Shown piece by piece: positions 31,338 through 39,208 of a stretch of DNA of 64,000 nucleotides (its first letter is position 1; every line of letters starts with the position of its first letter). This stretch comes from Herbiconiux gentiana. GTDB taxonomy: Bacteria; Actinomycetota; Actinomycetes; Actinomycetales; Microbacteriaceae. A program made the position numbers and the translations under genes. The notes beneath the pieces were generated by a model. That model was not told where the DNA came from and ran no database searches. It saw only the letters and a list, made by a program, of their open reading frames with translations. The stretch lies in the NCBI RefSeq assembly GCF_024978135.1, contig NZ_JANTEZ010000002.1, forward strand, positions 496,001-560,000, read 5' to 3'.

Positions 31338-32227
31338 ACCGTCACCCCCACGAGCGCCCCGGTCTCCATCGCGACCCACACGGTCCCATCGAGCCCCACC
31401 GCGAGCCCGTGCGGCTCCTCGTGCCCGCTCTCGGCGAGCGACACGAACGAGAACGACCCGTCGAGCGTCACGTGCCCGAGCTCGTTCGACCCCCAGAGCG
31501 TGAACCACGAGCCCCCGTCGGGCCGCGCATCCCGCACGATCGCGTGCGGTTTCGACCCGCGGTCGGGCAGCGGATGCTCGACCACCCGCCCCGCGCGATC
31601 CACCCGCCCGATCTGCCCCGCGAGGATCTCGGTGAACCACGCCGCCCCGTCGTCACCCACGACGATGCCGACGGGCCCGGCCGCGGGCGTCGGCAGCGGG
31701 AACAGCGCGGGTGCCGCATCCGCCCCCCGCACGTAGCCCACGACGTTCGCCTGGTTCGCCGTGAACCAGAGCGAGTCGCCCGACGCGGCCACCATCGACA
31801 CCACCCCGTCGACCGTGCCCGTGGCGTACTCGGCCACCCCGCCGAGGATGCCGATGCGGCCGAGCGAGTCATTGCCCATCTCGGTGAACCAGGCGGTTCC
31901 GTCGTGCAGGGCGGTCACCCCGTAGGGCTGCGCGGCGGGCGACGGGGCGTCGATACGCCGCAGCACTCCCGAGGGTGCGACGAGCACCACTGCGTTGGCG
32001 GCCATGTCGGCCACCCACACCGAGTCGTCGCCCGCCGCGGCCACCTGGGCCGGCTGCGACGAGCCGCGTGGGCCGAGCTCGATCAGCGAGGTCGAGCCGT
32101 CGGAGTCGCGCCGAAGCACCGCCCCACCGTGCACGAGCGAGCACCAGACGGCTCCGTCGGCGGTGACCGCGACCGAGTACGGGCCGCCGTCGGCCGGGTC
32201 GATCGGATGCACGGCCAAGGAGCTCAT
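31334..32227 (-). CDS. vgb: Virginiamycin B lyase homologue (streptogramin B lyase, beta-propeller)
   Basis: A protein of 297 residues, the length of characterised Vgb enzymes, which linearise streptogramin B antibiotics by Mg-dependent elimination. Seven propeller blades repeat (G.AWFTE...GRIG). The catalytic residues appear kept: His in KPHAIV, His in EEPHGLAV and Glu in VWVAMETG near the C-terminus. A TAGGCT hexamer six bases before the ATG suggests a leaderless transcript. Overlap with a PP2C phosphatase gene is unusual context for a resistance gene, so a different native substrate is possible. Confidence 0.8.
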   Translation of the reverse strand: MSSLAVHPIDPADGGPYSVAVTADGAVWCSLVHGGAVLRRDSDGSTSLIELGPRGSSQPAQVAAAGDDSVWVADMAANAVVLVAPSGVLRRIDAPSPAAQPYGVTALHDGTAWFTEMGNDSLGRIGILGGVAEYATGTVDGVVSMVAASGDSLWFTANQANVVGYVRGADAAPALFPLPTPAAGPVGIVVGDDGAAWFTEILAGQIGRVDRAGRVVEHPLPDRGSKPHAIVRDARPDGGSWFTLWGSNELGHVTLDGSFSFVSLAESGHEEPHGLAVGLDGTVWVAMETGALVGVTV

Positions 32228-32233
32228 GGGCCG

Positions 32234-32239
32234 AGCCTA
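32234..32239 (-). promoter_or_regulatory. -10 hexamer TAGGCT for the lyase homologue
   Basis: Six bases before ATG 32227 on the minus strand. It is 12 bp from the oppositely directed TAGACT of the Mrp operon. Confidence 0.5.
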
Positions 32240-32251
32240 CCCAGCGCCGGG

Positions 32252-32257
32252 TAGACT
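32252..32257 (+). promoter_or_regulatory. -10 hexamer TAGACT for the Mrp operon
   Basis: Only good -10 match before GTG 32294, about 36 bases upstream, leaving a leader with a GAGGAG site (32283-32288). Confidence 0.5.
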
Positions 32258-32293
32258 GGGGGTCCTGCCCTCTCCCCGACACGAGGAGTCCGC

Positions 32294-35233
32294 GTGATCC
32301 TGGTCCTGCTGCTGTTCGCGGGGCTCTCGGCGATCACTCCCTGGCTCACCCGCATCCTGTCGACGCGGGTGTTCTACCTCGTCGCACTGCTGCCGGCGGG
32401 CGCCTTCGTCTACACCCTGACCCAGAGCGGCCGGGTGCTGGCGGGCGACGAGGTCACCCAGTCGGTGCCGTGGATCCCGCAGCTCGGCATCGCCCTGAGC
32501 TTCCGCGTCGACACCCTCGGCTGGCTGCTCGCCCTCGTCGTCACCGGCATCGGCGCCCTCGTGCTGATCTACTGCGCGCGTTACTTCTCGCCCGACGAGC
32601 CGTCGCTCGGCCGCTTCGCCGCGCTGCTGCTCGCCTTCGCGGGCACGATGTACGGGCTCGTCACCGCCGACGACATCTACGTGATGTTCATGTTCTGGGA
32701 GATCACGAGCGTGCTCTCCTACCTCCTGATCGGCCACTACACCGAGCGCAAGGAGAGCCGCGGCGCCGCCCTGCAGGCCCTGCTCGTCACCACCTTCGGC
32801 GGGCTCGCGATGCTCGTCGGGGTCATCCTGCTCAGCACGGCGGCCGGCACCACCTCGATCGCGGCGATCGTCGCCGACCCGCCCGCGGCGAGCGCCCTCG
32901 TCACGACGTCGATCATGCTCATCCTGGCCGGCGCCCTGTCGAAGTCGGCGCTCGTTCCGTTCCACTTCTGGTTGCCGGCCGCGATGGCCGCACCCACGCC
33001 GGTGAGCGCGTACCTGCACGCCGCCGCGATGGTGAAGGCGGGCATCTATCTGATCGCCCGCTTCGCCCCCGGCTACGCCGACACCCCGGGCTTCACCGAG
33101 GTGCTCGTGGTGGTGGGCGTCTGGACGATGCTGCTCGGCGCCTGGCGGTCGCTCCGCCAGTACGATCTCAAGCTGCTCCTCGCCTACGGCACGGTCAGCC
33201 AGCTCGGTTTCCTCACCGTCGTGGTCGGCTTCGGCTCGCGCGACGCGGCCCTCGCCGGGGCCGCCCTGCTGCTCGCGCACGCCCTGTTCAAGTGCACGCT
33301 CTTCCTCGTGGTGGGCATCGTCGACCACGACGAGGGCACCCGCGACCTGCGCGAGATCTCCGGCCTGGGTCGGCGCCGCCCCGTGCTGGCGGCGGTGGGC
33401 ATCATCGCCGCGGCGTCGATGGCGGGCATCCCACCCCTGCTCGGCTTCGTCTCGAAGGAGGCCGTGCTGAGCGCCTTCCTCGAGGCCGGCGAGCACGGCG
33501 AGCCCTGGGGCTGGGTCGCGCTCGTGGGCGTCACCCTCGGCTCCATCCTCACCGTGGCCTACAGCGCCCGCTTCGTCTGGGGTGCCTTCGCGAGAAAGAG
33601 CGGGGCGGATGCGCGAGCCGCCGCAGCCCCGCACGCCTCCCACTCGCCCGACCCGCTCATCCTGATCGCCCCCGTCGTGCTGACGGTCGCCACCCTCGCC
33701 GGAGGCTTCCTGTCCGCGCCCATCGGCCACGCCCTGGAGGGCTACGCCGACACCGTCCCGGGCGAGGGCGACTACCACCTCGCGCTCTGGCACGGATTCG
33801 AGCCGGCCCTCGGCATCTCGGCCCTCGTGATCGCGCTCGGCCTCGGCCTGTTCGCCGTGCGGGCCCGCTTCAGCCGACTGCAGAAGAAGGTGCCGGTCGT
33901 CGTCGACGCCTCGCGCAGCTACTGGGCGATCGTGCGGGCCGTCGACGCGGCAGCGGCGCGGGTCACCCTGTTCGCCCAGAAGGGCGGCCTGCCGCAGTAC
34001 CTCAGCACGATCCTGCTCGTGTTCGTGCTCTGCCTCGGTGCCACCACCGCGCTCAACCGCACCTGGCCCACCGAGTTCGTGCTGTTCGACTACCCGGCGC
34101 AGGTCTTCGTGGCCGCGGCCATGGGTGCGGCGGCGATCATGGCCGCCCGGGCCACCCACCGTCTGGCGGCGGTGCTGCTGGTCGGCGCCACCGGGTTCGG
34201 GCTCGTGGTGCTGTTCTCCTTCCACGGCGCCCCCGACCTGGCCCTCACCCAGGCCCTGGTCGAGACGGTGACCATCGTCGTGTTCGTGCTGGTGCTGCGG
34301 CGCCTGCCCCCGCGCATCGCCCAGCACAACAAGCCGATGAAGCGCGGCCGCCGCATCGCGATCGGCGCCCTCGTCGGCGTCACGATGGGCCTCGCCGGAC
34401 TGATCGCGCTCGGCGCCCGCCAGGCCGGCACCCTCACCGACGAGCTCGCCCGGCTCTCGGTCGAGGAGGGCCACGGCAAGAACATCGTCAACGTGATGCT
34501 CGTCGACATCCGCGCCTGGGACACGATGAACGAGCTCTCGGTGCTGATCGTCGTCGCCACGGGTGTCGCCAGCCTGCTCTTCGTCACCGGCCGGAACGTC
34601 AGCATGCCGAGGCTCCGCGAATCGCGGAAGCGCCGCCAGACCACGCAGCGCGTGAAGCTCGTGAACGACCCGCACACCTCCTCCGAGGCTCCGGATGACC
34701 GGCAGCACTCCTGGCTCCTCGGCGGTCGCACCCTCGCCCCCGAGAACCGCTCGCTCATCCTCGAGGTGCTCGTGCGGCTGATCTTCCACCCCGCCATCGT
34801 GGTGTCGGTCTACCTGCTCTTCGCCGGACACAACGCCCCGGGCGGCGGTTTCGCCGGCGGACTCGTGGCCGGGCTCGCGCTGATCGCGCGCTACCTCGCC
34901 GGCGGCCGATACGAGATCGGCGAGACGCTCCCGATCGGCCCCGGAGCCCTGCTCGGCACCGGCATGCTGCTGGCCACCGGCACCGCGGTCGGCAGCCTGT
35001 TCCTCGGCGCTGACGTGCTGACCTCGGCGTACTTCGAGACCGACCTGCCGCTGCTCGGCCACGTCTCGTTCGGCACCAGCACGATCTTCGACATCGGCGT
35101 CTACCTCGTGGTGATCGGTGTCGTGCTCGACGTGCTGCGCGCGCTCGGCGGCGAGGTCGACCGGCAGCAGGCCGAGGCCGACGGCGACGAGCTCTCCGAC
35201 GACCACACCGTGATGGCGGAAGAGGCTCGATGA
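32294..35233 (+). CDS. mrpA: Na+/H+ antiporter subunit A fused to subunit B (MrpA-MrpB)
   Basis: Large membrane subunit of 979 residues of the Mrp complex, which exchanges cytoplasmic Na+ for external H+. The NuoL-like proton-channel domain occupies about residues 60-420 (EITSVLSYLLIGHY, SKSALVPFHFWLPAAMAAPTPVSAYLHAAAMVKAGIYL). An MrpA C-terminal/DUF4040 part follows near 600-700 (APDLALTQALVETVTIVVFVLVLRRLP). The last 160 residues are an MrpB domain (LFAGHNAPGGGFAGGLVAGLALIARYL) fused in frame. GTG 32294 has a GAGGAG site. First gene of a six-gene overlapping operon. Confidence 0.93.
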   Translation: MILVLLLFAGLSAITPWLTRILSTRVFYLVALLPAGAFVYTLTQSGRVLAGDEVTQSVPWIPQLGIALSFRVDTLGWLLALVVTGIGALVLIYCARYFSPDEPSLGRFAALLLAFAGTMYGLVTADDIYVMFMFWEITSVLSYLLIGHYTERKESRGAALQALLVTTFGGLAMLVGVILLSTAAGTTSIAAIVADPPAASALVTTSIMLILAGALSKSALVPFHFWLPAAMAAPTPVSAYLHAAAMVKAGIYLIARFAPGYADTPGFTEVLVVVGVWTMLLGAWRSLRQYDLKLLLAYGTVSQLGFLTVVVGFGSRDAALAGAALLLAHALFKCTLFLVVGIVDHDEGTRDLREISGLGRRRPVLAAVGIIAAASMAGIPPLLGFVSKEAVLSAFLEAGEHGEPWGWVALVGVTLGSILTVAYSARFVWGAFARKSGADARAAAAPHASHSPDPLILIAPVVLTVATLAGGFLSAPIGHALEGYADTVPGEGDYHLALWHGFEPALGISALVIALGLGLFAVRARFSRLQKKVPVVVDASRSYWAIVRAVDAAAARVTLFAQKGGLPQYLSTILLVFVLCLGATTALNRTWPTEFVLFDYPAQVFVAAAMGAAAIMAARATHRLAAVLLVGATGFGLVVLFSFHGAPDLALTQALVETVTIVVFVLVLRRLPPRIAQHNKPMKRGRRIAIGALVGVTMGLAGLIALGARQAGTLTDELARLSVEEGHGKNIVNVMLVDIRAWDTMNELSVLIVVATGVASLLFVTGRNVSMPRLRESRKRRQTTQRVKLVNDPHTSSEAPDDRQHSWLLGGRTLAPENRSLILEVLVRLIFHPAIVVSVYLLFAGHNAPGGGFAGGLVAGLALIARYLAGGRYEIGETLPIGPGALLGTGMLLATGTAVGSLFLGADVLTSAYFETDLPLLGHVSFGTSTIFDIGVYLVVIGVVLDVLRALGGEVDRQQAEADGDELSDDHTVMAEEAR

Positions 35234-35751
35234 GCGCGTCGATCACCCTCGTGGTGCTGATGGCCGTGATGTACGGCGCCGGGGTCTACGTGATGCTCGA
35301 GAAGAGCCTCACGCGCATCCTGATCGGTTTTCTGCTGGTGGGCAACGCCACCAACCTGCTGATCTTCATCATGTCGGGGCGGGCGGGCGACTCCCCGATC
35401 GTCGACGGGAACGGGGCCGACACGGTCGACCCCATCCCGCAGGTGCTGATGCTCACGGCGATCGTGATCAACTTCGGCGTGACCGCGTTCATCCTGGCCC
35501 TGATCTACCGGTCGTGGTGGCTGTCGAACCTCGGCGACGAGGGCGACGACGTGGCGGCCGACGACGACGAGGACGAGGCGATGGAGATCGATCAGGCCGG
35601 CGTGTTCCACGCCTCGCTCGAGGACGACGACGCGGCGGTGCGGTCGATCCTCGACGAGGGCAGCGACCTCGGCGATCCCGACGACGATGACGAGAGCGGT
35701 GCCGGTGCCGGCGAACAGCCCAGCGAGCAGGACAGGGACGTGATGCGATGA
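35230..35751 (+). CDS. mrpC: Na+/H+ antiporter subunit C (MrpC) with acidic tail
   Basis: NuoK-like three-helix subunit. The TM part (residues 1-100) includes VMYGAGVYVMLEKSLTRILIGFLLVGNATNLLI and DPIPQVLMLTAIVINFGVTAF. The protein is 173 residues, against about 110 for the family, because of a C-terminal tail very rich in Asp and Glu. It overlaps mrpA and mrpD by four bases each. The tail faces the cytoplasm in the usual topology and may bind cations or partners (inference). Confidence 0.92.
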   Translation: MSASITLVVLMAVMYGAGVYVMLEKSLTRILIGFLLVGNATNLLIFIMSGRAGDSPIVDGNGADTVDPIPQVLMLTAIVINFGVTAFILALIYRSWWLSNLGDEGDDVAADDDEDEAMEIDQAGVFHASLEDDDAAVRSILDEGSDLGDPDDDDESGAGAGEQPSEQDRDVMR

Positions 35752-37373
35752 GCGACATCCTCGTTCCCCTGCTCGTGATCATCCCCCTCGTCGGGGCGGC
35801 GATCACCCTCATCCTCGGCCGGCACCCTCGGCTGCAGATCCTGATCAGCGTGCTCGCGCTGACCGCGGTGACCGCGGCGGCAGCGGTGCTGCTCGCGATC
35901 GTCGACAGCACGGGAAAGCCCGCCGTCGTGAAGGTGGGCGGCTGGGAGCCGCCGTTCGGCATCGTGCTGGTGGTCGACCGGCTGTCGGCGATCATGGTCG
36001 TGGTCTCGGCCCTGGTGCTGCTCGGCGTGCTCGTGTTCGCGGTGGGGCAGGGCTACGCCGACCGCGACCGCGACACCCCGGTCTCGATCTTCCATCCCAC
36101 CTACCTGATTCTCTCGGCCGGCCTCTTCGATGCCTTCATCGCGGGCGACCTGTTCAACATGTACGTCGGCTTCGAGATGCTGCTCGCGGCCAGCTATGTG
36201 CTACTGACGCTCGGGGGCACCGGGTCGCGCATCCGGGCCGGGGTGACCTATGTGGTGGTGAGCCTGGTCTCGTCGCTGCTCTTCCTCGGCGCGATCGCCC
36301 TGATCTACGGCGCCACGGGCACGGTCACCATGGCGCTGCTCAGCGACCGCATCCGGGAGCTGCCGCTGGACGTGCAGATGATCCTCTGCGCCGCCCTGCT
36401 GATCGGCTTCGCGGTGAAGGCGGCGGTGTTCCCGCTGTCGTTCTGGCTGCCCGATTCCTACCCCACGGCTCCCGCGCCCGTCACGGCGGTGTTCGCCGGA
36501 CTGCTCACCAAGGTGGGCGTCTACGCGATCATCCGCACCGACAAGCTGCTGTTCTTCGACGTGCCGCTGCAGGTGCCGCTGCTGATCGTGGGCGGGCTGA
36601 CCATGCTGATCGGCATCCTCGGCGCGCTCGCCCAGGCCGACGTGAAGCGACTGCTGTCGTTCACGCTGGTCAGCCACATCGGCTACATGATCTTCGGTGT
36701 CGCAATCGGCACCGAACTGGCCTCGGGCGCCACGATCTACTACATCGTCCACCACATCCTGGTTCAGACCGCGCTGTTCCTGGTCGTGGGCCTGATCGAG
36801 CGGAAGGGCGGCTCGACGTCGATCACGCAGCTCGGCGGGCTGCTCAAAGCGGCGCCGTTCGTGGCGGTGCTGTTCTTCATCGGGGCGCTGAATCTCGGCG
36901 GCATCCCGCCGTTCTCCGGCTTCCTCGGCAAGGTGGGCCTGTTCGAGGCGGGCGCAGCGAGCCCCAACCCGCTCGTCTACGTGATGATCGGCGCCGGCAT
37001 CGTCACGTCGCTGCTCACCCTCTACGCGCTCATGCGGGTCTGGAACATGGCGTTCTGGCGCCCCAAGAAAGACGTGGAGGGCTACGAATCGCCCCTGATC
37101 GAGTCGCTGCAGGAGGGTCCCACCGGCTCCGTCGGCACGATGACGGGCACGGCGACCGCGACCGACACCGAGACGCGCACCTCCCCGCTCATGATCGGGG
37201 CGGCCACCGGCCTGATGGCCCTGACCCTCGGCCTCACGATCTTCGCCGGGCCGCTGTTCGACCTCGCCCAGCGCGCGGCCGGCAACGTCTCGACCCCCGA
37301 GCCCTACATCGACTCGGTCTTCCCCGAGGGCGCGCTGGTGCCGGTCTCGGTCGATGAAGGGGGCGTCGGATGA
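35748..37373 (+). CDS. mrpD: Na+/H+ antiporter subunit D (MrpD)
   Basis: NuoN/M-like proton-channel subunit of 541 residues with about 14 TM helices. NMYVGFEMLLAASYVLLTLGG, KAAVFPLSFWLPDSYPTAPAPVTAVFAGLLTKVGVYAIIR and SFTLVSHIGYMIFGVAIG show the conserved Glu, Lys and His line of the half-channel. A Thr/Gly-rich cytoplasmic loop precedes the last helix. It starts within the mrpC stop (ATGA) and overlaps mrpE by four bases. Confidence 0.94.
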   Translation: MSDILVPLLVIIPLVGAAITLILGRHPRLQILISVLALTAVTAAAAVLLAIVDSTGKPAVVKVGGWEPPFGIVLVVDRLSAIMVVVSALVLLGVLVFAVGQGYADRDRDTPVSIFHPTYLILSAGLFDAFIAGDLFNMYVGFEMLLAASYVLLTLGGTGSRIRAGVTYVVVSLVSSLLFLGAIALIYGATGTVTMALLSDRIRELPLDVQMILCAALLIGFAVKAAVFPLSFWLPDSYPTAPAPVTAVFAGLLTKVGVYAIIRTDKLLFFDVPLQVPLLIVGGLTMLIGILGALAQADVKRLLSFTLVSHIGYMIFGVAIGTELASGATIYYIVHHILVQTALFLVVGLIERKGGSTSITQLGGLLKAAPFVAVLFFIGALNLGGIPPFSGFLGKVGLFEAGAASPNPLVYVMIGAGIVTSLLTLYALMRVWNMAFWRPKKDVEGYESPLIESLQEGPTGSVGTMTGTATATDTETRTSPLMIGAATGLMALTLGLTIFAGPLFDLAQRAAGNVSTPEPYIDSVFPEGALVPVSVDEGGVG

Positions 37374-37927
37374 TCGCCCGCATCGTCAGCGGCCTCGTGC
37401 CGTTCCTCGGCCTCGTGCTGATCTGGGTGCTGATCTGGGGCCAGGTCACCTGGCTCGCCCTGGTGACCGGAGTCGCGCTCGCCCTGATCGTCTCGGCCAC
37501 CTTTTATCTCCCGGCCGTGCGGCTGAGCGGGCGCATCAACCTCTGGTTCGGTCTGCTGTTCGTGCTGCGACTGCTCGGCGACATCGTCGTCGCCTCGCTG
37601 CAGATCGCCTGGATCGCGCTCGCGCCGGGCTACCGGCCTTCCAACGCGGTGATCGCGGTGCCGCTCCGAACCCGCTCCGACCTGGTCATGACGTTCACGG
37701 CCGAGGCGGTGTCGCTCGTGCCCGGCTCGATCGTGCTCGACATCGACCGGGAGACGTCGACGCTCTACCTGCACGCGCTGAACGTGAAGTCGGTCGACGA
37801 GATCCCCGAACTCAAGCGCAAGGTGCTCGACACGGAACGGCGGCTGATCCGCGCGGCGGGTTCGGCCGACGACCTGGCGCGGCTCTCGTCGGGACGCACC
37901 GCCGCAGCAGAGGAGGGGGCGCCGTGA
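37370..37927 (+). CDS. mrpE: Na+/H+ antiporter subunit E (MrpE)
   Basis: Small subunit of 185 residues. Two or three N-terminal helices are followed by a cytoplasmic domain with VPLRTRSDLVMTFTAEAVSLVPGSIVLDIDRETSTLYLHALNV, the MrpE signature. ATG 37370 overlaps the mrpD stop by four bases and its own stop overlaps GTG of mrpF. Confidence 0.93.
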   Translation: MIARIVSGLVPFLGLVLIWVLIWGQVTWLALVTGVALALIVSATFYLPAVRLSGRINLWFGLLFVLRLLGDIVVASLQIAWIALAPGYRPSNAVIAVPLRTRSDLVMTFTAEAVSLVPGSIVLDIDRETSTLYLHALNVKSVDEIPELKRKVLDTERRLIRAAGSADDLARLSSGRTAAAEEGAP

Positions 37928-38187
37928 TCGTCGTCGTCGTCATCGCCGGGCTCCTGATGGGCGCGGGGGCCATCGGGGCGCTCGTGCGCATCATCCGCGG
38001 GCCGTCGGCCCTCGACCGCATCATCGCCTCCGACGTGCTCGTGGCCACGGCCATCTGCGCCATCGGGGCCGAGATGGCGATCAATCGCCACACCGACACC
38101 ATGCCGGTGCTGCTCGGGCTCGCCCTGTTCGGCATCGTCGGCTCGGTGTCGGTCGCCCGCTTCCTCTCGGCGAGGGACGACACGTGA
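37924..38187 (+). CDS. mrpF: Na+/H+ antiporter subunit F (MrpF)
   Basis: Three-helix subunit of 87 residues. IIRGPSALDRIIASDVLVATAICAIG carries the conserved Arg and Asp of MrpF. GTG 37924 was chosen because GTGA overlaps the mrpE stop and gives the normal family length. It also overlaps mrpG by four bases. Confidence 0.92.
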   Translation: MIVVVVIAGLLMGAGAIGALVRIIRGPSALDRIIASDVLVATAICAIGAEMAINRHTDTMPVLLGLALFGIVGSVSVARFLSARDDT

Positions 38188-38537
38188 GCGCGCCGGAGTG
38201 GGGCTTCGACAGCATCCGCGACGTCGTGACCGCGGTGCTGGTGCTCGTCGCGGCGCTGATGTGCTTCGCCGCCGGAGTCGGCCTGCTGCGCTTCCCCGAC
38301 GTGCTCTCGCGTCTGCACGCCGCGACGAAGCCGCAGATCCTCGGTGTGATCGCGATCGTGGCCGACGTGGCGGTGTCGAACCCCTCGCTCGTCACGATCA
38401 CGCTCGCCGTGGCGATCATCTTCTTCCAGAGCCTGACGGCCCCGGTCTCGGCCCACATGGTCGGTCGGGCCGCGTATCGCACGGGCCACTTCCGCCGGGA
38501 CATCCTCGTGGCCGACGAGTTCCGGGGCCACGACTGA
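38184..38537 (+). CDS. mrpG: Na+/H+ antiporter subunit G (MrpG)
   Basis: Three-helix subunit of 117 residues with FAAGVGLLRFPDVLSRLHAATKPQILGVI, the MrpG signature. It is the last gene of the operon, giving the order A/B fusion, C, D, E, F, G, that is, the complete complex. GTG 38184 overlaps mrpF. No clear terminator follows; the SRPBCC gene begins about 100 bp on, with its own ribosome site. Confidence 0.93.
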   Translation: MSAPEWGFDSIRDVVTAVLVLVAALMCFAAGVGLLRFPDVLSRLHAATKPQILGVIAIVADVAVSNPSLVTITLAVAIIFFQSLTAPVSAHMVGRAAYRTGHFRRDILVADEFRGHD

Positions 38538-38635
38538 GCCGTTCCTGAGTGCTCGGTGTGCGGGGGTTGGCAGGGCGTCGCGTGCGTCGTTGGGTAGGGG
38601 GTACACCCAGAGACGAACGAAGAAGGAGTACCGCC

Positions 38636-39091
38636 ATGGCTCAGATCATCGAAACCGTCGACGTCGACGTCCCCGTGCGCACTGCGTACAACCAGTGGAC
38701 CCAGTTCGAGTCGTTCCCGAAGTTCCTCGACTTCATCGAGACCATCGAGCAGCGCGACGACACCCACACCCACTGGAAGGTGAACATCGCCGGCCAGGAG
38801 CGCGAGTTCGACACCGTCATCAGCGAGCAGCACCCCGACGAGCGGGTGGCCTGGACCAGCACGAACGGCGACGTCGACCACGCCGGCGTCGTGACCTTCC
38901 ACAAGCTCAGCGACACCACGTCCCGCGTCGCCGTGCAGATCGACTGGGAGCCCGAGGGCATCGTCGAGAAGATCGGCTCGGCCGTCGGCGTGCCCACGCA
39001 CGCCGTGAAGAAGGACCTCGAGAAGTTCAAGGAGTTCATCGAGTCGCAGGGAGCCGAGACCGGCGCCTGGCGCGGCGACGTCGAAGCCTGA
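38636..39091 (+). CDS. SRPBCC-family (polyketide cyclase/lipid-binding fold) protein
   Basis: Cytoplasmic protein of 151 residues with the START-like fold: IIETVDVDVPVRTAYNQWTQFESFPKFLDFIETIEQ, then THTHWKVNIAGQEREFDTVISEQHPDERVAW. Function unknown; this subgroup is common in actinobacteria and some members respond to stress. An AAGGAG site sits seven bases before ATG 38636. GGGTAGGGGG upstream may contain a -10. A hairpin terminator follows. Confidence 0.85.
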   Translation: MAQIIETVDVDVPVRTAYNQWTQFESFPKFLDFIETIEQRDDTHTHWKVNIAGQEREFDTVISEQHPDERVAWTSTNGDVDHAGVVTFHKLSDTTSRVAVQIDWEPEGIVEKIGSAVGVPTHAVKKDLEKFKEFIESQGAETGAWRGDVEA

Positions 39092-39098
39092 CACCGAG

Positions 39099-39152
39099 CC
39101 ACCCCCGGAATCGGGTCCGCCCCTGGATCGGGCGTCACCCGTCCGGGGGTGG
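39099..39152 (+). terminator. Hairpin after the SRPBCC gene
   Basis: Perfect 11-bp arms CCACCCCCGGA and TCCGGGGGTGG enclose a 32-base loop with some further pairing. It lies directly after the stop. Likely terminator. Confidence 0.6.
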
Positions 39153-39208
39153 ACTGTACTCGAATGTGAACGAAATCAACAGACTTCACTTCGGCTGAAA
39201 TTCTCGGC

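Noticed and set aside
32294-37373. mrpA/mrpD as respiratory complex I or membrane hydrogenase genes
   Set aside because: The fused MrpB domain and the C, E, F and G subunits in order identify an Mrp antiporter; no hydrophilic Nuo or hydrogenase subunits are present.
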